Of a stretch of 33,418 bases of DNA, positions 8,301-17,200 are shown piece by piece. The DNA lies in NCBI RefSeq assembly GCF_016583625.1, contig NZ_NRRN01000035.1, positions 1-33,418 of the forward strand. The letters run 5' to 3'. The notes beneath the pieces are model-generated. The model was not told where the DNA came from and did no database searches. It saw only the letters and a program-made list of their open reading frames with translations. Every line of letters begins with the position of its first letter. Position 1 is the first letter of the stretch. This DNA comes from Halorhodospira abdelmalekii. GTDB lineage: Bacteria > Pseudomonadota > Gammaproteobacteria > Nitrococcales > Halorhodospiraceae. The position numbers and the translations under genes are program-made.

Positions 8301-8326
8301 AGAAGCCGGACCTCTAGTTTCGGCAC
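5315..8326 (-). CDS. SARP/AfsR-like multidomain transcriptional regulator
   Basis: This 1003-residue cytoplasmic protein has three visible parts. Residues 1-275 combine an OmpR-type winged-helix half (LEVRLLGQFRATLDGRRL; HNARVSLRQALSRIR) with a BTAD-like helical repeat region. Residues 300-440 resemble a class III adenylate cyclase domain, but the catalytic metal-binding aspartates are not apparent, so it is probably a sensor rather than an enzyme. Residues 495-760 form an AAA/STAND ATPase with Walker A GEAGIGKSR (541-549) and Walker B VIVLED (667-672). The long C-terminal TPR array common in this class seems reduced or absent. The start is GTG with a purine-rich GGGGGGAGGAG just upstream. 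It lies directly upstream of dsrA on the same strand and is a candidate dsr regulator by position only. Confidence 0.85.
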   Translation of the reverse strand: MPKLEVRLLGQFRATLDGRRLDTGLRYTKLRVLLAYLVLAARRAALTTPPHTDWSLPAYQAQLRDPSAPCPAIDRSTLAELLWPEQSSHNARVSLRQALSRIRAACNAIAPMSPLPLSVSSNHIGLGPDIQLCLDTDPLDYLHFAPNGNLDPAGNSIDSEQARITLETCSKTFLDGIELAPDSTIQQWIETQRIHYRVRAIEWAITLADDLGLRRTHPEAIAIARYAPALDYWHEGGQRCLLRRLLAAGEYTEAIETYQALRYNLREQKQREPEPATTTLVSHLLHRNGSHDSTTGTYITECRHVTALHAQVLPHNDPEILHERYRTLCNRAELIAAHYHAFASPEHEPYGITLWFGYPTAEEQTLMMALRAARKLSTESDVHIGIECGMVQVCPLDSCTLFGTPALIARNLAGFAAFTRTAPGPFYARSAVLLGSESGQQLAELPHAPSQLIPLALQISPTSHPQCSALQPPYSYWLDTTAGWPEGGYRPTLYPIVGRERECAELAAYWRRIREDTTRDTANDTENAPPENGLTGVIVTGEAGIGKSRLVAWLREEVLAAGGCWRELNCEPPERNIAFHPLSSLLVKTASVSSEQSWATAKKGLRNWLGRLETDDPLAIELIAELADITPPPEAGVHKLSATERCERIKKIFVQLAGALAQRRPTVIVLEDTQWADASTLALFEKILARDAMNSRSRRDLSSRPEDPDQPPKTSAESEDNRLLVLLTARHIDAVPRPLRKLPILQLGPLNNTEGTQLATVIAEQLSEAPPLPESEDKTENKNEKKLHRDVQSPAHRASPLAPKLIARCSGVPLFIEQLTKGQQRHGQCVQSGHDYDKGSNLTCLLYDLLGASLHQHGIARRTAQLAAVLDERFTQRDLMIVVAADPLRQSNAYQIYTDCSNIIKTIKNSQNIGKAVLRGDIPAGLRAEVQNRLTELLAAEVVIQCPDQEDQKDLHYTFRHPLIRQVASLFIPAELRTHLRRALTAERLTDSSPESQDRDHRG

Positions 8327-8676
8327 GCTCCTCCCCCCTTCTCCTGTTGACCGTGCTCGATTCTTACGTCCTGGTGCCTGAGGATCAGGATGAGAGCTGC
8401 CTGGTCCGCTGTCTACCCCCGTCTATCTCTTTCCGGCGCCGCCGTAGGCGACTTTGTGTCGCAAGCGGTGTGGCTGTTCACGGCGAATTCACGCCCTTTG
8501 TGCAGAAGGCGGTTGCCTGCAACGACGCGGCGTGGCCGAATGGACCGGGGTCCGTGGGCGATCGCCTGGGTAGATCCGAGCCGATCCGGATCGATTCTAG
8601 CAGATCGGGGTGGCTCAGGGCGCCGGGTCCGTGGGTCTTAGGCAAGTTGAGCCTGTTCGAGAAAGGAGATTCGCTG
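8327..8676. other. 350-bp divergent intergenic region (regulator / outer-membrane-like gene)
   Basis: The two genes are transcribed away from each other, so promoters for both should lie here. A perfect 12-bp palindrome, CGATCCGGATCG, is at 8582-8593. The plus-strand frame of the downstream gene stays open back to 8347. That extension is Arg- and Pro-rich, lacks a good ribosome-binding site and would bury the signal peptide, so I treat it as non-coding. Confidence 0.45.
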
Positions 8677-9366
8677 ATGGCTGTTGTGCAGGTGGTTCGT
8701 AGGTTCGTCGCTATTGCCCCCGGGCCAATGGCATTGGCGCTGGTGCTGGGGTTGGGGTTGGGTAGCGTATCGGTAGCGGCAGCCTCCGAGCGAGCCGAGC
8801 AGGAACGGGTGCCCGGTGTCGGTACGGCACTGTTGGCACTCGATGTCGCGCTGGTTGCTTTTGATCGGAAAGACATCGACGACTCTTTTGCGGGTGTTGG
8901 TATCGGGTTGACGGCGCGCCCCACTACGCGGTTGGCGGCTCGCCTGCGGATGGAACGGGTCGAGGAGTATGATGCCGATGAGCTTGATGGAGTCTCTGTT
9001 CACCGCATGCGCATGGGGCTGGCTTTTCGCGATCCGGTGACTGCAACCATAGATGCGGTCTACGAGTTTGAAGTCGGGTACACCTCGGCTTCAAGTGAGG
9101 CACGAGATTTCGAAGTCTTCGACGGTGTGCGCTCCTATCTGGAGTACGGTGTTCAAGTCGGTATGTCTGGGAGCAGTGAGCGCTGGCGCACCGACTTGAT
9201 GGCGGTAGCACGTACTAATAACGACTCCGATATCGATAATCAACTCGGCGGAAGGCTGGAGATCACCGGTTATGCCGCCGATTTTCGCTATGCCGGTTTC
9301 ATCGAGGGGGAGATGTTGACCGATGATCGAACAGTGCGGCTCGGGGTGCGGCGGATGTTCCACTAA
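8677..9366 (+). CDS. Small outer-membrane beta-barrel-like protein, unknown function
   Basis: The 229-residue product starts at the ATG at 8677, preceded by AAAGGAG. Residues 1-36 form a signal peptide with a hydrophobic stretch (MALALVLGLGLGSVSV) and a likely cut after VAAA. The mature part contains alternating amphipathic strands such as TRLAARLRMERVEEY, ATIDAVYEFEVGYTS and VRSYLEYGVQVGMSG. It ends in VRLGVRRMFH, which resembles a barrel-closing strand although the last residue is His rather than Phe. I do not recognise a named family. It is divergent from the SARP-like regulator and may be its target, which is inference. Confidence 0.7.
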   Translation: MAVVQVVRRFVAIAPGPMALALVLGLGLGSVSVAAASERAEQERVPGVGTALLALDVALVAFDRKDIDDSFAGVGIGLTARPTTRLAARLRMERVEEYDADELDGVSVHRMRMGLAFRDPVTATIDAVYEFEVGYTSASSEARDFEVFDGVRSYLEYGVQVGMSGSSERWRTDLMAVARTNNDSDIDNQLGGRLEITGYAADFRYAGFIEGEMLTDDRTVRLGVRRMFH

Positions 9367-9414
9367 TAGGCGCCGGTTTTCTGCTTCATACCGTTCACGA
9401 GGGCGTGTGGAAGA

Positions 9415-10506
9415 TCAACTGACCGCATCGGCGATGCGTCTATCTAGCCAGTAGCGATGATGGCCGGGCAGGGAGCCACAGACGAATCCAGTGTGCCCCC
9501 CGTTAGGAGTCAGTTCCAGGGTGATGCCGGGGCCGAGTTCGTTGTGGCTCGGGATGGCGCTCTCAGGAACGAGCGGGTCGTCGAGGGCGTGAAGGATGGT
9601 TGTCGGCTGGGTAATTCCGGCAAGGCGTTGCCGACAGCTAGCGCGCCGATAGTAGTCGGCGCTATCGGCGAAGCCGTTGATCGGCGCGGTGATCAGGTCG
9701 TCGAACTCACGCAGGGAGCGGATCTTTGCGATGCGCTTGCAGCTGACCGGTGCCGCCTCGGGGCCAGTCTCCGGGCAAGCGGCGAATTTACGGATTGCAA
9801 GCGGCCTGAGCTTGCGCAGCAGATGCTCCTGATAGATCCAGCCGATCCCCGATTCGAGCGCCGTTGCGCACGGTGCCAGCTCGAAGGGTACTGAGACCGC
9901 CACGGCGTGGTGGAGCGGGGCGTCTTGGCGTTCGCCGAGCCAGTTGAGCAAGATTGAGCCGCTCAGCGAAAAGCCGCAGGCTGCCAATCGCTGGTGCGGG
10001 TAACGGCGTTGCAATGTCTCGATTACGGTATCGAGATCGTCCCACGCGGCGGCGTGGTAGGAACGCCGGTGACGGTTGGGTTCGGGGCTGGCGCCGCGGG
10101 CGATCATCACCACACTGCCGATGCCGCGGCGACTCAATTCGGCGACCAAGCCGCGGATAAAGCCGGAACTTTCATTGCCGGCCAGGCCGTGGCAGATGAC
10201 GACCAAGTCGCCGCCGGCCGAGCCGGTGGGTGCCGAGCCGCCACTGGCCAAGCCGTTGCCGACTAAGCCGTTGCCGACTAAGCCGCTATCAGCCGGGCCG
10301 CTATCAGCCAGGCCACAAGTGACAGGGCCACTGGCGCCCGGGTTCCGGCCTGCAGGACCCCACATCAGGTCGAGGAAGTCACCATCGGGCAGCTCAAGGC
10401 GTTCACGACGAAAGGCAATCTTCGGCGCTCGGCGGCAGACGGCCGGAAAGATCGTCTGCAGGTGACTGCTTGGCAACCACCAGGCAGGGGAAAAATCACT
10501 TACCAT
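9415..10506 (-). CDS. YheT-family alpha/beta hydrolase
   Basis: The 363-residue protein begins FSPAWWLPSSHLQTIFPA, a hallmark of the YheT/UPF0017 hydrolases, and contains VICHGLAGNESSGFIRGL as the oxyanion-hole region. The putative triad is Ser180 in GFSLSG, an Asp at 309/310 in HALDDPLVP and His338 in NGGHTGF. The nucleophile elbow reads GxSLS where the family usually has GxSLG. Residues about 52-98 are a low-complexity Gly/Ser/Ala insertion with DNA-level direct repeats (LVGN twice, ADSG twice) between beta strands. The substrate is unknown, with lipids or esters possible. The ATG has GGAGGAGAG upstream. It is co-directional with the GNAT-nitrilase gene 126 bp upstream. Confidence 0.9.
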   Translation of the reverse strand: MVSDFSPAWWLPSSHLQTIFPAVCRRAPKIAFRRERLELPDGDFLDLMWGPAGRNPGASGPVTCGLADSGPADSGLVGNGLVGNGLASGGSAPTGSAGGDLVVICHGLAGNESSGFIRGLVAELSRRGIGSVVMIARGASPEPNRHRRSYHAAAWDDLDTVIETLQRRYPHQRLAACGFSLSGSILLNWLGERQDAPLHHAVAVSVPFELAPCATALESGIGWIYQEHLLRKLRPLAIRKFAACPETGPEAAPVSCKRIAKIRSLREFDDLITAPINGFADSADYYRRASCRQRLAGITQPTTILHALDDPLVPESAIPSHNELGPGITLELTPNGGHTGFVCGSLPGHHRYWLDRRIADAVS

Positions 10507-10632
10507 GCGCCCACCACTCTCCTCCGTGCGCCGTTTCGCCCGCCACCCGCCGCTTTGTCCACCATTCGCTACCCAACCGCTTGAACTCCAGCCTGTTAAA
10601 GCCCTGCCGCCGCTCTATCTCGATCCTGTCGC

Positions 10633-12231
10633 TCAATCCCGACCGAGCCACTGAATCCGATAGAGATCGAGGCGTCGATCCTTATAGTTACGAACCGAGC
10701 CCTCGTTGCGGATCTCCGTCAGCTTATCGAGATCGAGATCGACGATCAGCGTCATCTCGGTGTTCGGTGTTGTCTCGGCGACGATGGCATCGTGCGGGAA
10801 GGCGAAGTCGGCCGGCGAGAAGACCGCCGATTGCGAGTACTGGATGTCGATATTCTCCACCTTCGGCAGGTTGCCGACCGAGCCGGTGATGGCCACGTAA
10901 CACTCGTTCTCGATCGCCCGCGCCTGTGCGCAGCGGCGCACCCGCAGATAGCCGGTCTGGGTATCGACCCAGTACGGCACAAAGAGGATCCGCGCCCCCT
11001 TTTGGTTGAGGATACGGGGCAGCTCCGGAAACTCGACGTCGTAGCAGACTAAGATGCCGATCTTACCGATGTCGGTCTCGAAGACCTTCAGCTCGCTGCC
11101 GCCGCGCACCCCCCAGTAGGAGCGTTCATCGGGGGTGATGTGCAGCTTATACTGCTGATCGGTGGTGCCGTCGCGGCGACACAAGTAGGAGACGTTATAG
11201 AGCGTCTGCTCCTGATAGACCGGCATCGAACCGGCGATGATGTTGATGTTGTAGGCGACCGCCAAGCGCGTCATCTCATCGACGATCTCCTCGGTATACT
11301 GCGCCAGACCGCGGATCGCCTCGGCCGGGTACTCCTGGTTAAAGAGCGAGAGCAGCGGGCCGTTGAAAAACTCCGGAAAGAGGGCGAAGTCGGCGTTGTA
11401 GCCGGCCAGCGCATCGACAAAGAACTCGACCTGATCGATCAACTCATCGACCGAGCTCATCGGTCGCATCTGCCACTGCACCGTGCCGACCCGCACCACT
11501 GCCTTGCGCCGCGCGATCAGCGGCTGCTCCTTCGGCTCGTAGAAGATGTTATTCCACTGCACCAGGGTGGCGTAGGCGTGCGAGTCGCGATCCGAGGGCA
11601 GGTAGTCGGTGATGATGCGCCGGACGTGGAAGTCGTTCGCCAACTGGAACGAGAGGATCGGGTCGTGGATCTCGCGCCGCTTGACCAGCTCGATGTACTC
11701 CTGCGGGGTGACCCGCTCGGCGTGCTTGGCGTAGCCGGGGATGCGACCGCCGGCGACGATGCCGCGCAGATTGAGTCGCCGACACAGCTCCTTGCGCGCA
11801 TCGTAGAGGCGGCGACCAAGGCGCATCGAGCGATAGCCCGGATCGACAAAGATATCGACGCCGTAGAGGACATCGCCGTTAGGATCGTGCGTGGTCAGAA
11901 AGCCGCCGCCGGTGATCTCCTCATAGGTGTGCTTATCACCGAAGCGGCCGTAGTCGACGATCAGGGTGATGGCCCCGGCAACGACGCGGCCATTATCCTC
12001 GATGCAGATCTGCCCCTCCGGGAAGCGGTTGATCTGGGCAGCGAACTGCTCGCGTGACCACGCCCCATCCATCTCCGGATAGACTTGATCCATAATGTGC
12101 GCCACATCGTCGTAATCTTCGAGCACCATGTTGCGCAGCCGCAGGTGGTGCTCGTCGTGCTCGATGCGGTCGGAATCGCGCTCGGGATCCCGTTGTTCAG
12201 GGTCGTGATCGGTGTCGATCTCGTCGGTCAT
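10633..12231 (-). CDS. GNAT acetyltransferase-nitrilase superfamily fusion
   Basis: The 532-residue protein joins two enzymes. Residues about 30-215 are a GNAT N-acetyltransferase with the acetyl-CoA-binding stretch GYRSMRLGRRLY (132-143). Residues about 245-525 are a carbon-nitrogen hydrolase with the Glu-Lys-Cys triad Glu287 (FPEFFNG), Lys362 (YKLHITPDE) and Cys396 (LVCYDVEFPE). The first 28 residues are highly acidic. This two-domain architecture is known as a family, but its physiological substrate is not established. The region before the ATG has no clear Shine-Dalgarno. A TATACT at 12278-12283 on the minus strand could be its -10 box, in the 71-bp gap shared with divergent tamA. Confidence 0.93.
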   Translation of the reverse strand: MTDEIDTDHDPEQRDPERDSDRIEHDEHHLRLRNMVLEDYDDVAHIMDQVYPEMDGAWSREQFAAQINRFPEGQICIEDNGRVVAGAITLIVDYGRFGDKHTYEEITGGGFLTTHDPNGDVLYGVDIFVDPGYRSMRLGRRLYDARKELCRRLNLRGIVAGGRIPGYAKHAERVTPQEYIELVKRREIHDPILSFQLANDFHVRRIITDYLPSDRDSHAYATLVQWNNIFYEPKEQPLIARRKAVVRVGTVQWQMRPMSSVDELIDQVEFFVDALAGYNADFALFPEFFNGPLLSLFNQEYPAEAIRGLAQYTEEIVDEMTRLAVAYNINIIAGSMPVYQEQTLYNVSYLCRRDGTTDQQYKLHITPDERSYWGVRGGSELKVFETDIGKIGILVCYDVEFPELPRILNQKGARILFVPYWVDTQTGYLRVRRCAQARAIENECYVAITGSVGNLPKVENIDIQYSQSAVFSPADFAFPHDAIVAETTPNTEMTLIVDLDLDKLTEIRNEGSVRNYKDRRLDLYRIQWLGRD

Positions 12232-12302
12232 GGTGATGCGAGCCTTTTTCGGTTGTCCTATCCACTAGGGACGGCACAGTATACAGCTGCGATGGGGGTG
12301 AA

Positions 12303-14117
12303 GTGAGGGGGCCGATATTGACCTTTAGCCCAAGGGCGTTAGCGGGGATGTTAGCGGGTGTGTTGGCGGGCATGGTGGCGATGCTGCCGGCGGTTGCGGT
12401 CGCGGAGACGGCCCGGCAAGCTGCTCAGACCACTCGGACCACCCAGAGCGTGCAGACGGTACAGATCGACATCGTCGGCGTCGATGAGGCGCTTGAAGAG
12501 CAGGTGCGCAGCTATCTCGGTGAGCCGGCCACGGCCGATCCGGCCGCCCGCGCCGCTTTTCGCCGACGGGCCCCGGCCCGGGTGCAGGAGAGCCTGGAGG
12601 CGGTCGGTTACTACAACGCTGAGATCGAAGTGCGCGCCCACCACGAGGAGACGCGCTGGCGCCTAGTCATCCTCATCGACCCGGGGGAGCCGGTGCGCAT
12701 CCGCACCGTTAACCTGCACATCCACGGCGAGGCGGCGCACGATCCGGCCTTTGCCGGGATCGAAGAGCGCATGCCGATCCGCACCGGCGAGATTTTCCAC
12801 CACGGTCGCTACGCCACCGCGCGGCGCATGGTGCAGAATTTGGCGCTGGAACGCGGCTACTTCGACGGACGCTTCACCGTCCGCCGGGTCGATGTCGATC
12901 TGGCCGAGAACGCTGCCGATATCCACCTCTATTACGCGAGCGGTCCGCGCTATCGCTTCGGCGCGGTCGAGTTCGCCGACTCGCCCTTAGCCGACGCCTT
13001 TCTGCAGCGCATGGTGCCGTTCTCTCCCGGGGAGGCGTACACCGCCGCGCAGATCGGGCAGCTGAATCGGTCGCTGCGCGATAGCGGCTACTTCCGTGAG
13101 GTCGGCGTGCGGCCGGTGCCGGAGGCTGGCGAGCCCGGCGAGGTTCCCGTCGAGGTGCAGGTGCAGCCGTTAGCACGCCACGAGATCACCACCGGAGTCG
13201 GCTACACCACCGACTGGGGCGCGCGCGTCCGGCTCGGCTGGGAGCGGCCGTGGGTGAACCCGTGGGGGCACTCGCTCGGTGTCGAGAGCGAGATCGCCGA
13301 ACGACGGCAGAGTGTCAGTGGCCGCTACACCATCCCGCTGCAAGATCCGCTGCGCACAGCGCTCGAGTTCCAGCTCGGGGCGCAGGCGCAGAATGTGGCC
13401 GATATCGACTCGGAGCAGGTGACCGCCTCGGTGCGCCATCGCCACCGGCTCGATAACGGCTGGCAACAGGTGCTCTCGGTGCGCAGCGACTGGGAGCGCT
13501 TTCGCCTCGATGGCGAGCGCGAGACGACGCTGTTGGTGCTCCCTGGGGCGAGCTGGAGCCGGACGCGCAGCCGCGGCGGACTCGATCCCCGCCACGGCGA
13601 TCGGCAGATGCTCTCCTTGGAGGCGGCCGAGACGTGGCTGCTCTCCGATATCCAGCTCTACCGGGCGCGGGCTGGGACGCGCTGGGTGCGCACTTGGCCC
13701 GATCGCCACCGCTGGGTGTGGCGGGCCGATGTCGGGGCGCTGACCACCGATGCCTTCGCTCAGGTGCCGCCGTCGCTGCGTTTCTACGCCGGCGGTGATC
13801 AGAGCGTGCGGGGCTATAAGCTGCACAGCATCGGTCCGGAGCGCGACGGCACCATCATCGGCGGGCGCTACATGGCGGTGACCAGTCTTGAGTACGGCTA
13901 TCAGCTGACTTCACAGTGGCGACCGGCGCTCTTTGTCGATGCCGGCAACGCCGTGCGCAGCTGGAGTGATCTTAGCGACGAGTATAAGGTCGGTGCCGGC
14001 GCCGGCATCCGCTGGTCGTCACCGATCGGACCGGTCCGCTTTGACGTCGCTGTGCCGATCGATGACGATGACCACGACTCGTGGCGAATCCACTTCTCGA
14101 TGGGGTCGGAGCTGTAG
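12303..14117 (+). CDS. tamA: TamA, Omp85-family outer-membrane translocation and assembly protein
   Basis: The 604-residue product starts at a GTG with GGGGGTGAA directly upstream. It has a signal peptide with a probable cut after AVA at about residue 34. POTRA-like repeats cover roughly 45-290 (for example VQIDIVGVDEALEEQVRSYLG and YRFGAVEFADSPLADAFLQRM), followed by a 16-strand-type beta barrel. The Omp85 signature SVRGY is at 501-505, and the last strand ends RIHFSMGSEL. TamA works with the inner-membrane-anchored TamB in outer-membrane protein insertion and envelope lipid transport. tamB follows after 90 bp. Confidence 0.95.
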   Translation: MRGPILTFSPRALAGMLAGVLAGMVAMLPAVAVAETARQAAQTTRTTQSVQTVQIDIVGVDEALEEQVRSYLGEPATADPAARAAFRRRAPARVQESLEAVGYYNAEIEVRAHHEETRWRLVILIDPGEPVRIRTVNLHIHGEAAHDPAFAGIEERMPIRTGEIFHHGRYATARRMVQNLALERGYFDGRFTVRRVDVDLAENAADIHLYYASGPRYRFGAVEFADSPLADAFLQRMVPFSPGEAYTAAQIGQLNRSLRDSGYFREVGVRPVPEAGEPGEVPVEVQVQPLARHEITTGVGYTTDWGARVRLGWERPWVNPWGHSLGVESEIAERRQSVSGRYTIPLQDPLRTALEFQLGAQAQNVADIDSEQVTASVRHRHRLDNGWQQVLSVRSDWERFRLDGERETTLLVLPGASWSRTRSRGGLDPRHGDRQMLSLEAAETWLLSDIQLYRARAGTRWVRTWPDRHRWVWRADVGALTTDAFAQVPPSLRFYAGGDQSVRGYKLHSIGPERDGTIIGGRYMAVTSLEYGYQLTSQWRPALFVDAGNAVRSWSDLSDEYKVGAGAGIRWSSPIGPVRFDVAVPIDDDDHDSWRIHFSMGSEL

Positions 14118-14147
14118 CGGGTTGCCGTAGCGGAGTGCCTGGACGGC

Positions 14148-14186
14148 GAGCTGCAACGTAGAGCTGCAACGAGGAAGTGCAACGAG
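14148..14186 (+). repeat. Short direct repeats in the tamA-tamB gap
   Basis: GAGCTGCAACG occurs at 14148-14158 and again at 14161-14171, followed by a diverged AAGTGCAACG copy. The array has a period of about 13 bp and lies wholly between the two genes. No function is evident. It looks like local duplication. Confidence 0.5.
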
Positions 14187-14207
14187 GGGCAGTAGCGGAG
14201 AGTAGTA

Positions 14208-17200
14208 ATGGCAAGGCGTTGGCGTCGCGGATTGGCTTGGGGAAGCGGTGGGCTGCTGGGGCTGGTTGCCTTGCTGCTCCTCGCCGTGTGGTGGCTGCTC
14301 TACACCACGGCCGGTGCGCAGCTGATCGCCTACGTCGCGCAGACGCAGGAGCCGCGACTGCAGTTGCAGGTGCGCGACGGCAGCCTCATTCGCGGTGTCG
14401 AGGCGCACCGGGTAGCGTGGCGTGACGAGGCGCTGCAGGTCGAGATCGAGCAGCTGCAGTGGCGCTGGCATCCGTGGGAGCTGCTAGAGCGGCGCGGGCG
14501 CATCGAATCGCTTGAGGCGCGCGGCGTCGCCGTGACCCTTCCCGAAGGCGAGGCCGAGGCCGAGACGGCAGCCGAGCTCGAAGAGGCGCTGCAAACGCCG
14601 CGGCAAGAGCCGATCGCGCTGCCACAGATCGATCTGCCGCTGACAGTCGAGCTTGAGCAGCTGCGCATCGAGCGCGTCCGCCTGCAGCTCGGCGGAGCGC
14701 CGGTGCAGTGGATTCAGCGCCTTGAAGGGCAGCTCGCCGGCGCCGGCAGCAGTTGGCAGATTAAGCGGCTAATGGTTGAGCGCGAGGATGCCCGTCTTGA
14801 CCTCCACGGCGATCTGCGTACCGTCGAGAGCTACCCGCTGAACCTCTTCGTCCGCGCCAGTGCCGCGATCCCTGGGTTGCCTGAGCGGGTTCGTTTGGCC
14901 TCGCGGCTCGGCGGGAGTGTCGCCGCTTTACAGAGCAGCTTGAGCCTCGCCGGCCCGGTGGAAGGCGATTTCGAACTGGCGTTGCGACCGCTCGATCCGC
15001 GGTTGCCCTTTCGCCTCGACGCCTTCGATGTCAGCGGCGGCTGGCCGCTGGCTACGCAAGACCTGGTCCAGGCCGAGGCGCTGACCCTGAGCGTGCACGG
15101 CGATCTGGAGCGGATCAGCGGGGCGCTCAGCGCCGAAGTCGGCGGCGAAGAGATCCCGCACGGGGTGTGGGAGGCCGATTTCAACGTCGACCCGCAGCGC
15201 GGTGCGGAGATCGAACGCCTTGAGGGCCGCCTGCTCGATGGCGTCGTGCGGGCGCGCGGTGAGGTCGCCTGGGCGCCGCAGTTGCAGTGGCAGGCGGCGA
15301 TCGATCTGCACGATCTTTCGCCGGCGCAGCAGTGGCCGGCAGCCCCGGAGCGGGTCGCCGGGCCGCTGCAGGTCAGCGGCAAGGCCGATGCGCAGGGCTG
15401 GTCGCTCGATCTCGTACTCGAGCGTCTGCACGGTGAGCTCGAAGGGCGGCATGTTGAGCTCGCCGGACGGCTCGGTCACCGCGATACCGGGGCGTGGTTC
15501 GCCGACGGGGTGCGCGCGAAGATCGACGGTGGGGCGTTGGCCCTCGATGGCGAGTGGGCCGATGCCGAGTTGACGCTCGATCTGGCGCTGCACGCCGAAG
15601 ATCTTAGCGTTCTTCACCCCGACTTGGGCGGAGCCGTGGAGGCGCAGGCGCGGGTGCGCGGAGAGCCGCTGCGCGCCTCGGTGCAGAGTGCCGGTTGGGG
15701 GCGCGATCTGCGCTACGGCGAGGCGTATCAACTCGCCGAGCTCGAGTGGCAGGCCGATGTGCCGGCGCTCGGCATGGAGCCCGGCGAGGTGACGCTGGTG
15801 GCGCGGCAGGCAACGCTGGGCGGGCAGGCCGTAGGTGGGCAGGCCGGGCAAGCTGGGCAAGCTGGGGAGGGCGAGCAGGCCGGGGAGGCCGATCAGCCCG
15901 AGCAGCTAGAGCAGACAATCGAGACGCTTGAGGTGAGCGCCTTCGGCACCCGCGCCTCGCATCAGTTGACGGCACGGGCCTCGGCCCCGCAGGGCAACGC
16001 CCGCTTAGCGATCGCCGGCGGCTGGCTGGAGGGGCGCGGTTGGCACGGCATGATCGCCGATGCTGGCGGCGAAGCGCTTGGCCATGCGCTCGATCTCGAT
16101 CGCCCCTTTATGCTCCGGCAGGAGGGCGAGGTGGTGCAGGTCAGCCCGCACTGTTGGCGCTACCGCGACGGTCGGCTCTGCGTCGCCGAGCCGGTCGTAG
16201 CCAGTCCCGAGGCGGTGACAACACGCTTGGCGCTGCACGACTTCGAACTGGCGTGGCTGGAGCCGTGGCTGCCAGAGCTGGTGCGCTGGCAGGGGGGGCT
16301 CTCCGGCGAGGGGTGGCTCGACTGGCAGCAGGAGCGCGGCCTGCTCGCCGAGCTCGATCTGGAGAGCCGCGATGGCCGCATCGAGCTCGCCGTTGCCGAG
16401 GCCATCGACGATCTGCCGCCGGTGGTGCGCGATCTCGACTACGAGAGGCTGACCCTTAGTGGCCGCCTTGACCCCGAGACGGCGGGACTGCAGCTCGATT
16501 TCTTAACCCGCGAGGCGGGGCAGATCGCCTTGCAACTCGCCGCCGACCCCAATCCCGATCTTAAGGCCGACGGTTGGCTCGCCGGAGAGCTGCAGGTCAG
16601 CGATCTACAGCTCGGCTTCTTTCACCCCTTTATCCCTGAGCTGCGTGAACTCGAGGGGCGCTTCGATGCCGCAATCGAACTCGCCGGGACGCGCCACAAC
16701 CCCGAGCTCGACGGCACCCTGACCTTGGCCGATGGCCGGGTCGCGGTGCCGGAGTCGCCGACGACGATCGACGAACTCGCTCTGAGCATCGCCCTGCAGA
16801 CGACCCAGGCGCAGCTCAGCGGCGGTTTTGTCATCGACGGTCGGCCGGTGCGTTTGAGCGGCGAGGCCGACTGGGCGCAGCTCGATGCCTGGCAGCTCGA
16901 TGTGGCGCTCGCCGGGCGTCGCCTGCCGATCGAATACCCGCCGTTGGCCCAGCTGGTGATCAGCCCCGATCTGACGCTGCGCATGCAGCCGGAACAGGTA
17001 CGGGTGCGCGGCAGCGTCGAGGTGCCGCGGGGGGCGATCACCGTCGCCGAATTGCCGCAGCAGGCCGTTGCCCGCTCCGGCGATGTCGTCATCGTGCGCC
17101 GGCGCGACGAAGAGCGGCGCCCGGAGTCTGTCGAGGAGTCCGCCGTCGACTCCGCCGATGAGCGAGAGGCCACCGCAGCCGCTGCCGAGCGCGCCGATGA

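Noticed and set aside
8347-8676. N-terminal extension of the outer-membrane-like gene
   Set aside because: It lacks a ribosome-binding site and would place the signal peptide internally. The ATG at 8677 has AAAGGAG.
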